DNA of 64,000 bases from Burkholderiales bacterium 8X (GTDB taxonomy: Bacteria; Pseudomonadota; Gammaproteobacteria; Burkholderiales; Burkholderiaceae_C), in contig LR732703.1 of the NCBI GenBank assembly GCA_902506565.1, positions 1,851,388-1,915,387 on the forward strand, in the 5' to 3' direction. This document shows positions 43,589 to 51,942 of the stretch, piece after piece. The notes under the pieces are model-generated. The model saw nothing but the letters and a program-made list of their open reading frames with translations, ran no database searches and had not been told where the DNA came from. Position numbers and translations under genes: made by a program. Position 1 is the stretch's first letter. Every line of letters begins with the position of its first letter.

Positions 43589-45826
43589 ATGAAGCGCGAA
43601 CAACCCCAGCTTTCCAGCGCCGATGCGGCTGCCTCGGTGGTCGACTATCCGCTCTCGGCCGCCACCGCCGACCGCGCGCCGGTCATCGACAACATGCTGG
43701 CGCGTGCACGCGCCTTCGCCGAGCCGCTGATCGCGGACGAGACCCTCGACACCGGCGAGAACACGCTCGAGCATGCCGACGCGGTCGCAGCCATCGTTCG
43801 CGGCATGGGCGGCTCCGAGGCCATGCAGGCGGCCAGCTACCTGGTCTATTCGTGCCAGCATCTCAATCGTCCCCAGGAAGTGATCGCCAAGGTCTTCGGC
43901 GACAACTTCGCGGCGCTGGCCGTGGAAACGACCAAGCTGGTGCACGTGCAGAAGCAGGCGCGCTCGGCCACCATCAACCCGCGCGAGGTCGACGGTGCCA
44001 GCAGCCAGACCGAGAACGTCCGCAAGATGCTGCTGGCGTTCTCGCGCGATTTGCGCGTGGTCATGTTGCGGCTTGCTTCGCGCCTGCAAACCCTGCGCCA
44101 TGCGGCGGCCATCAAGCAGCCGGTGAACGAATCGGTGGCTCGCGAGTCGCTGGAGGTCTTCGCGCCGTTGGCCAACCGCCTCGGCATCTGGCAGATCAAA
44201 TGGGAGATCGAGGACCTCTCGTTCCGTTTCCTCGAACCCGATACCTACAAGCTGATCGCGCGCCTCCTCGACGAGAAGCGGGTGGAGCGCGAAGAGTACG
44301 TGGAGCAGCTTCGCAACCGCCTCGAACGGGCGCTTGCGAACGAAGGCGTGCGCGCCGCGGTGCAGGGCCGGCCGAAGAACATCTACAGCATCGTCAAGAA
44401 GATGCGCGGCAAGTCGCTCGACTTCGGGCAGGTGTTCGACATCATTGCGCTCCGCGTGGTGGTGGCCGACGTCAAGGACTGCTACACCGCGCTCGCCTGG
44501 GTCCACACGCACTTCCAGGCGCTCGACGAGGAGTTCGACGACTACATCGCACGTCCGAAGCCGAATGGCTATCAGTCGCTTCATACGGTGGTGCGCGAGG
44601 TCATGGACGGCGCCCCCGGCAAGCCGATCGAGATCCAGATCAGGACCGAGCAGATGCACGACCATGCCGAGCATGGCGTGGCCGCGCACTGGGCCTACAA
44701 GGAGGCCGGACACAAGGGTTATGCGGGCGTGTGGGCGGGCGGCGAGTACGACGCCAAGATCGCGGTGCTGCGCCAGCTGCTGGCCTGGGAACGCGACCTC
44801 TCCGGCGGCCTGCAAGGCCAAGGACTTTTCGACGATCGCATCTACGTGCTGACGCCGGATGCGGCGATCGTCGAGCTGCCGCAGGGCGCCACGCCGGTCG
44901 ATTTCGCGTATTCGGTCCACACGAGCCTCGGTCATCGATGCCGGGGCGCGAGGGTGGACGGCGCGATGGTGCCGCTCAACACGCCTTTGCAGAACGGCCA
45001 GACCGTCGAGATCGTGGCCGCGAAAGAGGGCGGGCCTTCGCGCGACTGGTTGAACGCCGAACTGGGCTATCTCGCCAGCCACCGCGCTCGCGCGAAGGTG
45101 CGAGCCTGGTTCAACGCGCAGATCACGCACGAAACGGTCGCGCGCGGTCGCGAAGCGGTCGAGCGCGTGCTCCAGCGCGAGGGCAAGACCTCGATCAAGC
45201 TCGACGACCTGGCTTCGCAGCTCGGCTTCAAGTCGGCGGATCAACTCTTCGAGGTCGTCGGCAAGGACGAGTTCTCGCTTCGCAACATCGAGATGCTGTT
45301 GCGTCCGCCACCGGATCCGCTGCTCGCGCCGGGCGAAGGCGTCGTCATCAAGAAGGCGCGCGCCGGCAACTCCGGCAAGGGCGGCGTGCTGGTGGTGGGC
45401 GTGTCGTCGTTGATGACGCAATTGGCCAAGTGCTGTCGGCCCGCGCCGCCCGATGCCATTCGCGGCTTCGTCACCCGGGGCCATGGCGTCAGCATCCACC
45501 GCAGCGACTGCAGCAACTTCCGGACGATGGCGAGCCGGGACGCGGCCCGCGTGATCGAGGTGGAATGGGGCGAGCGCAAGGCCGAGGACGGCTCGGTCTA
45601 TGCAGTCGACGTGGCTGTCGAGGCGGCGGATCGACAGGGGCTGCTGCGCGACATCTCGGACGTGTTCGCACGCGAGAAGATGAACGTCATCGGCGTGCAG
45701 ACCCAATCGCTCAAGGGCACGGCCTGGATGACGTTCACGATCGAAATCGCCGACGCCGGCAGGCTGAAACAGGTGTTGGCCGTGGTCGCGAGCGTGAGCG
45801 GCGTGCGATCGGCTCGCAGGCGCTGA
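43589..45826 (+). CDS. relA: (p)ppGpp synthetase RelA
   Basis: Ribosome-associated stringent-response synthetase (745 aa). The N-terminal HD domain is degenerate: where bifunctional Rel/SpoT have an HD motif, this reads YLVYSCQHL (residues 84-92), so no hydrolase activity is expected. The synthetase domain has GRPKNIYSIVKKM and the EXDD motif EFDD at residues 315-318, the RelA hallmark, followed by YIARPKPNGYQSLHT. TGS domain IYVLTPDAAIVELPQGATPVDFAY near residue 415, then helical/zinc-finger (CCRPAPPD) and ACT domains. GGGGGAG precedes the ATG. tRNA-Val follows 48 nt downstream. Confidence 0.95.
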   Translation: MKREQPQLSSADAAASVVDYPLSAATADRAPVIDNMLARARAFAEPLIADETLDTGENTLEHADAVAAIVRGMGGSEAMQAASYLVYSCQHLNRPQEVIAKVFGDNFAALAVETTKLVHVQKQARSATINPREVDGASSQTENVRKMLLAFSRDLRVVMLRLASRLQTLRHAAAIKQPVNESVARESLEVFAPLANRLGIWQIKWEIEDLSFRFLEPDTYKLIARLLDEKRVEREEYVEQLRNRLERALANEGVRAAVQGRPKNIYSIVKKMRGKSLDFGQVFDIIALRVVVADVKDCYTALAWVHTHFQALDEEFDDYIARPKPNGYQSLHTVVREVMDGAPGKPIEIQIRTEQMHDHAEHGVAAHWAYKEAGHKGYAGVWAGGEYDAKIAVLRQLLAWERDLSGGLQGQGLFDDRIYVLTPDAAIVELPQGATPVDFAYSVHTSLGHRCRGARVDGAMVPLNTPLQNGQTVEIVAAKEGGPSRDWLNAELGYLASHRARAKVRAWFNAQITHETVARGREAVERVLQREGKTSIKLDDLASQLGFKSADQLFEVVGKDEFSLRNIEMLLRPPPDPLLAPGEGVVIKKARAGNSGKGGVLVVGVSSLMTQLAKCCRPAPPDAIRGFVTRGHGVSIHRSDCSNFRTMASRDAARVIEVEWGERKAEDGSVYAVDVAVEAADRQGLLRDISDVFAREKMNVIGVQTQSLKGTAWMTFTIEIADAGRLKQVLAVVASVSGVRSARRR

Positions 45827-45852
45827 AAACCGGTCGAAAGCGCTGCTACAAT
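45823..45852 (+). promoter_or_regulatory. Promoter of tRNA-Val
   Basis: CTGAAA (45823-45828) and TACAAT (45847-45852) are separated by 18 bp and lie about 22 nt before the tRNA. The -35 overlaps the last codon and stop of relA, so the tRNA likely has its own promoter. Confidence 0.5.
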
Positions 45853-45874
45853 TTGCGCTCTCGGACACATCCTT

Positions 45875-45951
45875 AGGCGCGTAGCTCAGCTGGTTAGAGC
45901 ACCACCTTGACATGGTGGGGGTCGTTGGTTCGAGTCCAATCGCGCCTACCA
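45875..45951 (+). tRNA. tRNA-Val(GAC)
   Basis: A 77-nt cloverleaf with acceptor stem AGGCGCG/CGCGCCT, D-stem GCTC/GAGC, anticodon stem CCACC/GGTGG with loop TTGACAT (anticodon GAC, valine), T-arm GTTGG-TTCGAGT-CCAAT, discriminator A and an encoded CCA end. Confidence 0.97.
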
Positions 45952-46164
45952 ATTTCCTGTCTTGCCATACCGTCCAACCAACGGCCTTGCGCAAGACTTC
46001 AACCTCCCATCGATCGATCGGCAGCCCTCGTGGCGGCTTGTTGCGTGTTTGCAGCAGCAAGCGTTGGCCTGTGTACTAAGGCTTTAAGCGGGTGGCTCTT
46101 GCCCAGGCACTTGTGTTAACTTGCCGTTTCAATATCCGAACTGCCATTGCCATTCATAAACCCG
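45952..46164. other. Intergenic region after tRNA-Val
   Basis: 213 bp between tRNA-Val and a small zinc-ribbon gene. I see CGATCGATCG near 46013-46022 and a doubled GCCATT just before the next gene. I see no convincing terminator, no tRNA and no supported frame. Confidence 0.4.
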
Positions 46165-46533
46165 ATGAGCACGCCAGAGGCATCGATCGACACCTCCGAA
46201 TCCGAGGTTCGCCATGCAGCCTTGCTGCGACAGGCACCGCTGGAATTCGCCCGGGTGGTCTATGGCTTGAGCGATCGGTCCAACGGCAGGGCTGGCACCA
46301 TGGCCGCCGAAGATGTGGCACGCACGGTTCGGCAAGGCACGCCGGTCACTCGCGAACGCGCCGAGCAGAGGGCACGGGCTTATCTTCCGACCGCTGGCCA
46401 GGAGCACTGTCCCCGATGCTGGGTCTTCAACGGCATCAAGAGTCCGCTGCTGTTCCGGGAAACCACCGAAGACCGGCCCGAATCGGCTGTCTGCAAGGTG
46501 TGCGGCGCCGAGTACACCACGACGCTCGACTGA
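46165..46533 (+). CDS. Small zinc-ribbon protein of unknown function
   Basis: A 122-residue protein that I cannot assign. The N-terminal two thirds are helical (SEVRHAALLRQAPLEFARVV; RTVRQGTPVTRERAEQRARA). The C-terminus has two Cys pairs, CPRCWVFNG and VCKVCGAEY, about 27 residues apart, forming a likely zinc ribbon. ATG at 46165 is preferred over a TTG 18 nt upstream. No signal peptide, so cytoplasmic. It stands alone between tRNA-Val and phaR on the plus strand. A nucleic-acid or protein-binding role is a guess. Confidence 0.65.
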   Translation: MSTPEASIDTSESEVRHAALLRQAPLEFARVVYGLSDRSNGRAGTMAAEDVARTVRQGTPVTRERAEQRARAYLPTAGQEHCPRCWVFNGIKSPLLFRETTEDRPESAVCKVCGAEYTTTLD

Positions 46534-46628
46534 CCATTGCTGGGCAGGGTAAACCTTGGCGGAGGGCCACAATCCGGCTCCCTAGAATTGTTCGTGCGCC
46601 GCGGCGCCTCACCCCCTAGGAGTCCTTA

Positions 46629-47165
46629 GTGCAGAGCAAGAAGTCCCATGGCGCCAAGCCGGCTCTGCGGGTGATAAAGAAGTATCCGAACCGCCGCCTC
46701 TACGACACGGAAAGTTCAACGTACATCACCTTGACCGAAGTCAAGCAGCTGGTCATGTCGAAGGCGCCGTTCGTCGTGAGGGACGCGAAGTCCGGCGACG
46801 ATCTCACCCGCAGCATCCTGTTGCAGATCATCCTGGAGGAAGAAGCCGGTGGCGCGCCGATGTTCACCGAGCAGGTGCTGGCGAGCATCATCCGGTTCTA
46901 CGGCCAGGCGATGCAGGGCTACATGGGGCCTTACCTCGAGAAGAACATCCAGGCCATGACCGAGGTGCAGGCGCAGCTCGCCGAAAAGGCCGAAGGCCTG
47001 ACGCCGGAGATGTGGTCGCGTTTCATGACGCTGCAGTCGCCGATGCTGCAAGGGCTGATGGGCAATTACGTCGAGCAGAGCAAGAGCATGTTCGTGCAGA
47101 TGCAAGACCAGATGCAGAAGAACACGGAGCAGGTGCTGGGTGCCTTCGGCCTCAAACGGCCCTGA
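46629..47165 (+). CDS. phaR: Polyhydroxyalkanoate synthesis repressor PhaR
   Basis: DNA- and PHB-granule-binding repressor of phasin genes (178 aa). The N-terminal PHA-accumulation DNA-binding domain, IKKYPNRRLYDTESSTYITL, then EVKQLVMSKAPFVVRDAKSG, is highly conserved. The repeat domain (LLQIILEEEAGGAPMFTEQV) and a Gln/Met-rich C-terminal helix follow. The start is GTG at 46629, preceded by TAGGAG. With 3-hydroxybutyrate dehydrogenase nearby, it shows that this organism stores PHB. Confidence 0.93.
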   Translation: MQSKKSHGAKPALRVIKKYPNRRLYDTESSTYITLTEVKQLVMSKAPFVVRDAKSGDDLTRSILLQIILEEEAGGAPMFTEQVLASIIRFYGQAMQGYMGPYLEKNIQAMTEVQAQLAEKAEGLTPEMWSRFMTLQSPMLQGLMGNYVEQSKSMFVQMQDQMQKNTEQVLGAFGLKRP

Positions 47166-47190
47166 CGCGGTCCGCCTCGCGGTTAGCGGG

Positions 47191-47196
47191 GACAAT
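47191..47196 (+). promoter_or_regulatory. Putative -10 element of near-leaderless rimO transcript
   Basis: GACAAT ends 8 nt before the rimO ATG; AGGCGGCT lies between, so the mRNA would carry at most 1-2 nt before the ATG. No convincing -35 was seen. Confidence 0.35.
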
Positions 47197-47204
47197 AGGC
47201 GGCT

Positions 47205-48626
47205 ATGAGCGAAGTTGCTTTTCCCATTCCCGAGGTTGTTTCCGGCCAGACCGCCGCTGAACCTCCCAAGGTCGGATTCGTGAGCCTGGGCTGCCCCAAG
47301 GCCCTGACCGACTCCGAATTGATCCTCACCCGCTTGAGTGCCGAAGGCTATCGAACCTCCAAGACCTTCGAAGGCGCCGACCTGGTCATCGTGAACACCT
47401 GCGGCTTCATCGACGATGCGGTCCGCGAGAGCCTGGACACCATCGGCGAGGCGCTGGCGACCAATGGCCGCGTGATCGTGACCGGCTGCCTCGGCGCGAA
47501 GGCAGGCGACGGCGGCGGCAACCTGGTGCGCGAGATGCATCCCAGCGTGCTGGCGGTGACCGGCCCGCATGCCACGCAAGAGGTCATAGACGCGGTGCAC
47601 TTGAATCTGCCGAAGCCGCACGACCCGTTCGTCGACCTGGTTCCGCAATCGTTCGGCGTCGCCGGGCTCAAGCTCACGCCGCGCCACTACGCCTACCTGA
47701 AGATCAGCGAAGGCTGCAACCATCGCTGCACCTTCTGCATCATTCCGTCGATGCGTGGCGACCTGGTGTCGCGGCCGGTCGGCGACATCCTCTCCGAGGC
47801 CAAGGCGCTCTTCGAAGGCGGCGTCAAGGAATTGCTGGTGATCAGCCAGGACACGTCGGCGTACGGCGTCGACGTCAAGTACCGCACCGGATTCTGGGAC
47901 GGCAAGCCCGTCAAGACCCGGATGCTCGACCTGGTCCGCACGCTCGGCGACATCGCCGAGCCTTACGGTGCATGGGTTCGGCTGCACTACGTCTATCCGT
48001 ACCCGAGTGTGGACGAAATCATTCCGCTCATGGCGAGTGGCCGGGTCTTGCCCTACCTCGACGTTCCGTTGCAGCACAGCCATCCGGATGTGCTCCGCCG
48101 TATGAAGCGACCGGCCAGCGGCGAGAAGAACCTGGAGCGAATTGCGCGCTGGCGCGAACTGTGCCCCGAGCTGGTGATTCGCAGCACATTCATTGCCGGA
48201 TTTCCGGGTGAGACCGAGCAGGAGTTCGATCATTTGCTGGGCTTCATTCGCGAAGCCGAGATCGATCGAGCTGGATGCTTTGCCTACAGCCCGGTCAAGG
48301 GAGCGGCCGCCAATGACATTCCGGGCATGCTGCCCGAGGCCGAGCGCGAGGCGCGTCGTGCGCGGTTCATGGCGGTGGCCGAGGAAGTGTCGGCCAACCG
48401 CCTGCGCCGCCGAGTCGGTGCGACCATGCAGGTGCTGGTCGATTCGGCGCCGGGTCTGGGTCGCAAGGGTGGCGTTGGCCGCACCTATGCCGATGCGCCG
48501 GAGATCGACGGCACGGTCCGCCTGCTGCCGCCCGAGAAGATCAGCAAGACCTTGAAGGTCGGTGAATTCACCAGGGCGCGCATTGTCGGAACCGAAGGCC
48601 ACGACCTGGTCGCGATCCCGATTTGA
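47205..48626 (+). CDS. rimO: Ribosomal protein S12 methylthiotransferase
   Basis: Radical-SAM enzyme that methylthiolates an Asp of ribosomal protein S12 (473 aa). The N-terminal UPF0004 domain has its cluster Cys in [21 protein letters not shown] and [10 protein letters not shown]. The radical-SAM CxxxCxxC motif is in [20 protein letters not shown], and a C-terminal TRAM domain runs over the last 65 residues. Sequence features ([20 protein letters not shown]) separate it from MiaB. The start is the ATG at 47205; a purine-rich Shine-Dalgarno is weak (AGGCGG, 3 nt before). Confidence 0.95.
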   Translation: MSEVAFPIPEVVSGQTAAEPPKVGFVSLGCPKALTDSELILTRLSAEGYRTSKTFEGADLVIVNTCGFIDDAVRESLDTIGEALATNGRVIVTGCLGAKAGDGGGNLVREMHPSVLAVTGPHATQEVIDAVHLNLPKPHDPFVDLVPQSFGVAGLKLTPRHYAYLKISEGCNHRCTFCIIPSMRGDLVSRPVGDILSEAKALFEGGVKELLVISQDTSAYGVDVKYRTGFWDGKPVKTRMLDLVRTLGDIAEPYGAWVRLHYVYPYPSVDEIIPLMASGRVLPYLDVPLQHSHPDVLRRMKRPASGEKNLERIARWRELCPELVIRSTFIAGFPGETEQEFDHLLGFIREAEIDRAGCFAYSPVKGAAANDIPGMLPEAEREARRARFMAVAEEVSANRLRRRVGATMQVLVDSAPGLGRKGGVGRTYADAPEIDGTVRLLPPEKISKTLKVGEFTRARIVGTEGHDLVAIPI

Positions 48627-48650
48627 GATCGATGCGAAAAGCGACCGTCA

Positions 48651-48679
48651 ATAAAAAAGCCACCTGTGAAAGGTGGCTT
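48651..48679 (-). terminator. Rho-independent terminator of tRNA-Leu
   Basis: Stem AAGCCACC (48657-48664) / GGTGGCTT (48672-48679) with loop TGTGAAA. On the minus strand it is followed by a T-run (six T then ATT), so it ends the tRNA-Leu transcript. On the plus strand only CTATTG follows, so it is a poor terminator for rimO. Confidence 0.85.
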
Positions 48680-48713
48680 CTATTGAAATCCCGGAAAAGG
48701 GATTACCTAAACT

Positions 48714-48798
<85 letters not shown>

Positions 48799-48822
48799 CC
48801 ACGAGTTGCTTGGAAACCTTCC

Positions 48823-51147
48823 TTGCAACACGTTTTGAATTTCAGGAAAGAGAGAGATCATATCAAAAATACAAGCCATCCCAGCGGCCTGCTGGACGAA
48901 GTCGAAGGCATCGTCCAAGGCCATCGCGACGGTCATGGATTCGTGCAGCGGGACGACGGCGAAGCCGACATCTACCTGCCGCCGAACGAGATGCGCGCAG
49001 TACTGCACAAGGACCGCGTCAAGGCACGCGTGGTGCGCCAGGACCGGCGCGGCCGGCCCGAGGGCCGCGTCGTCGAGATCGTCGAACGCCCCGAGCAACC
49101 CATCATCGGCCGGCTGCTGCACGAAGGCGGCGTCTGGCTGGTCGCGCCGGAAGACAAGCGCTACGGACAGGACGTCCTGATCCCCAAGGGCGCGACCGGT
49201 ACCGCCAAGGTCGGGCAGGTCGTCGTGGTCCAGCTCACCGAGCCGCCCGCGCTCTTCGGACAACCGGTCGGGCGCGTCAAGGAGGTCCTCGGCGAGATCG
49301 ACGACCCCGGCATGGAGATCGAGATCGCGGTGCGCAAATACGGCGTGCCGCACGAGTTTTCCGAAGAGTGCCTGGCCGAAGCCAAGGCGCTGCCCGAGAA
49401 GGTGCGGCCTGCCGACAAGAAGGGCCGCGTCGACCTGACCGATGTCCCGCTCGTCACGATCGACGGCGAGGATGCCCGCGACTTCGACGATGCGGTCTAC
49501 TGCGAACCGGCGAAGGTCGGGCGCGGCAAGGGCTGGCGGTTGCTGGTTGCCATCGCTGATGTCAGCGCCTATGTGCAAACCGGTTCTGCCATCGACATCG
49601 ATGCCTACGATCGGGCAACGAGCGTCTACTTTCCGCGCCGCGTCATTCCGATGCTGCCCGAGAAGCTTTCGAACGGGCTCTGTTCGCTCAACCCAGAAGT
49701 CGAGCGCCTGTGCATGGTGTGCGACATGCTGGTGGCGGCGGACGGCGAGGTCTATGCCTATCAGTTCTATCCGGCGGTGATGTGGAGCCATGCGCGGTTC
49801 ACGTACACCGAGGTGGCGGCGATCCTCGGCAACACGCGAGGACCCGAGGCGAGCAAGCGCAAGGACCGCGTCAAGGACCTGCTCAACCTGTCCGACGTGT
49901 ACAAGGCCCTGCTCAACCAGCGATCCAAGCGCGGTGCGGTCGACTTCGAAACCACCGAGACGCAGATCATTTGCGACGAGGCCGGCCGCATCGAGAAGAT
50001 CGTGCCGCGAACCCGCAACGAAGCGCACCGCCTGATCGAGGAAGCGATGCTCGCGGCCAACGTGTGCAGCGCCGACTTCATCTCCGAAAGCAAGCACCCG
50101 GGCCTTTATCGGGTGCACGAAGGACCCACCACCGAGAAGAAGGAAATCCTGCGCGGCTACCTGAAGGCGATGGGCGTCGGCATGTCGATCACCGACGATC
50201 CGAAGCCTGCCGAGTTCCAGGCCATCGCCACGGCGACCAAGGATCGACCCGACGCGCAGCAGATCCACACCATGCTGCTTCGCTCGATGCAGCAGGCGAT
50301 CTACACGCCGTTCAACAGCGGCCACTTCGGCTTGGCCTACGAGGCCTACACGCACTTCACCAGTCCGATCCGGCGGTACCCCGACCTGCTGGTGCACCGC
50401 GTGATCAAGGCGATCCTCGACAAGCGCCGCTATCAGCTGCCGATGCTGCCGACGCCGGGCGAAGCACACGCCAAGCTCGCCAAGCGGCTCGCCGCGCGGG
50501 TCAAGGCGCCGACCAACAAGCCCCAGAAGGCGTCCATCGCGCCGACGAAGGAAACCCTGGGCTGGGAAGCCGCCGGCCTGCATTGCAGCGCCAACGAGCG
50601 GCGGGCCGACGAAGCGAGCCGCGATGTCGAGGCATGGCTCAAGTGCAAGTACATGCGGGAGCATCTCGGCGAGGAATTCGGCGGCGTCGTCACGGCGGCG
50701 ACCACCTTCGGCATCTTCGTCACGCTCGATGCGATGTATGTCGAAGGCCTGGTCCACATCACCGAACTCGGCGGCGAGTACTTCAAGTTCGACGAGCAGC
50801 GCCAGGAACTGCGCGGCGAGCGCACCGGCATCCGCTACGCCATCGGTACCCGCGTCCGGGTGCAGGTGAGCCGGGTCGACCTGGACGGTCGCAAGATCGA
50901 CTTCCGCCTGGTACGCGAGGGCGAAGACCTCGGCACGCGCGCCATGAAGGACAAGGGGCTGGTTTCCGGCGGTGTTCCGGTCAAGGCTTCGGCCCGTCGC
51001 AGCGCTCGCAACAAGCCGGAGCCCTCGATCGAGCGAGCCGACCATGGCAGCGCCGCCGCTGCCGCGCCACAGTCCGCGATGCAGGCCTTTCGTTCTGCAG
51101 TCAAGAAGGCCACCAACAAGATGAAAGGGCGCAAACCGCGCCGTTGA
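48823..51147 (+). CDS. rnr: Ribonuclease R
   Basis: Processive 3'-5' exoribonuclease that degrades structured RNA (up to 774 aa). Cold-shock-like N-domain (GIVQGHRDGHGFVQRDDGEA), RNB catalytic domain with the metal-binding Asp cluster in TIDGEDARDFDDAVY near residue 210, FTSPIRRYPDLLVHRVI, a C-terminal S1 domain (FGGVVTAATTFGIFVTLDAM) and a Lys/Arg-rich tail. No ATG is available: the family-like N-terminus (KNTSHPSGLLDEVEG) is preceded in frame by ATC at 48862-48864, with AGGAAAGAGAG before it. TTG codons at 48823 and 48835 are the nearest conventional starts. The coordinate uses the first TTG. Confidence 0.92.
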   Translation: MQHVLNFRKERDHIKNTSHPSGLLDEVEGIVQGHRDGHGFVQRDDGEADIYLPPNEMRAVLHKDRVKARVVRQDRRGRPEGRVVEIVERPEQPIIGRLLHEGGVWLVAPEDKRYGQDVLIPKGATGTAKVGQVVVVQLTEPPALFGQPVGRVKEVLGEIDDPGMEIEIAVRKYGVPHEFSEECLAEAKALPEKVRPADKKGRVDLTDVPLVTIDGEDARDFDDAVYCEPAKVGRGKGWRLLVAIADVSAYVQTGSAIDIDAYDRATSVYFPRRVIPMLPEKLSNGLCSLNPEVERLCMVCDMLVAADGEVYAYQFYPAVMWSHARFTYTEVAAILGNTRGPEASKRKDRVKDLLNLSDVYKALLNQRSKRGAVDFETTETQIICDEAGRIEKIVPRTRNEAHRLIEEAMLAANVCSADFISESKHPGLYRVHEGPTTEKKEILRGYLKAMGVGMSITDDPKPAEFQAIATATKDRPDAQQIHTMLLRSMQQAIYTPFNSGHFGLAYEAYTHFTSPIRRYPDLLVHRVIKAILDKRRYQLPMLPTPGEAHAKLAKRLAARVKAPTNKPQKASIAPTKETLGWEAAGLHCSANERRADEASRDVEAWLKCKYMREHLGEEFGGVVTAATTFGIFVTLDAMYVEGLVHITELGGEYFKFDEQRQELRGERTGIRYAIGTRVRVQVSRVDLDGRKIDFRLVREGEDLGTRAMKDKGLVSGGVPVKASARRSARNKPEPSIERADHGSAAAAAPQSAMQAFRSAVKKATNKMKGRKPRR

Positions 51148-51162
51148 TAGGAGACTCGAGAC

Positions 51163-51924
51163 ATGACCAACAAGAAAGCCAGCCGCATCGCCATCGTGAC
51201 CGGCGCCGGCACGGGTATCGGACGAGCGGCCGCGCTCGCGCTTCTGGGCGACGGATGGAGCGTCGTGCTCGCCGGCCGACGGAGCGAGCCGCTGCAGCAG
51301 GTGGCCACCGAATCGGCCGCCGGGGATCGCGCTTTTCCGGTGAGCGCGGACGTCGCCGATCCGGCGTCGGTCAAGGCGTTGTTCGCGGCGGCGGTCGAGC
51401 GCTTCGGCCGGGTCGACCTGTTGTTCAACAACGCAGGCGTTGGCAATCCGCCAGGGAGCTTCGAGGACTGGACGCCCGAGCAATGGCGCGGCGTGGTGGA
51501 CATCAACCTGAACGGCATGTTCTATTGCATCCAGCAGGCTTTCAAGACCATGCAGGCGCAAGTGCCGCGCGGCGGCCGCATCATCAACAACGGATCGATC
51601 TCGGCGACCGCACCGCGTCCGAATTCGATCGCGTACACGGCGACCAAGCACGCGGTCGAAGGCCTGACCAAGACCGCTTCGCTCGATGGCCGCAAGCACG
51701 ATATCGCGGTCGGGCAGATCGATGTCGGCAATGCCTTCACCGAACTTGCGGCCCGCATGGCCAAGGGCGTGCCGCAAGCCAATGGCGAGATCGCGATCGA
51801 GCCGGTGATGGATGTCGCCATCGTCGGCCAGTCGGTGCTCTACATGGCCAACCTGCCGCTCGAAGCCAACGTGCTGTTCCACACCGTGATGGCGACCAAG
51901 ATGCCCTTCGTCGGGCGCGGCTGA
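51163..51924 (+). CDS. SDR-family oxidoreductase
   Basis: Short-chain dehydrogenase of 253 residues. Cofactor loop TGAGTGIGR, the NAG motif in [15 protein letters not shown], catalytic Ser in IINNGSISA and Tyr/Lys in [15 protein letters not shown]. Substrate is not predictable; the arginine-rich AGRRSE after strand 2 suggests NADP. It starts 15 nt after rnr on the same strand (GGAGAC before the ATG), so it is probably co-transcribed with rnr. Convergent with nnr. Confidence 0.88.
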   Translation: MTNKKASRIAIVTGAGTGIGRAAALALLGDGWSVVLAGRRSEPLQQVATESAAGDRAFPVSADVADPASVKALFAAAVERFGRVDLLFNNAGVGNPPGSFEDWTPEQWRGVVDINLNGMFYCIQQAFKTMQAQVPRGGRIINNGSISATAPRPNSIAYTATKHAVEGLTKTASLDGRKHDIAVGQIDVGNAFTELAARMAKGVPQANGEIAIEPVMDVAIVGQSVLYMANLPLEANVLFHTVMATKMPFVGRG

Positions 51925-51942
51925 GCGCCGCCAGGGCGAAGC

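Noticed and set aside
48651..48679. Terminator for rimO
   Set aside because: The T-run follows the stem only on the minus strand, so it belongs to tRNA-Leu.
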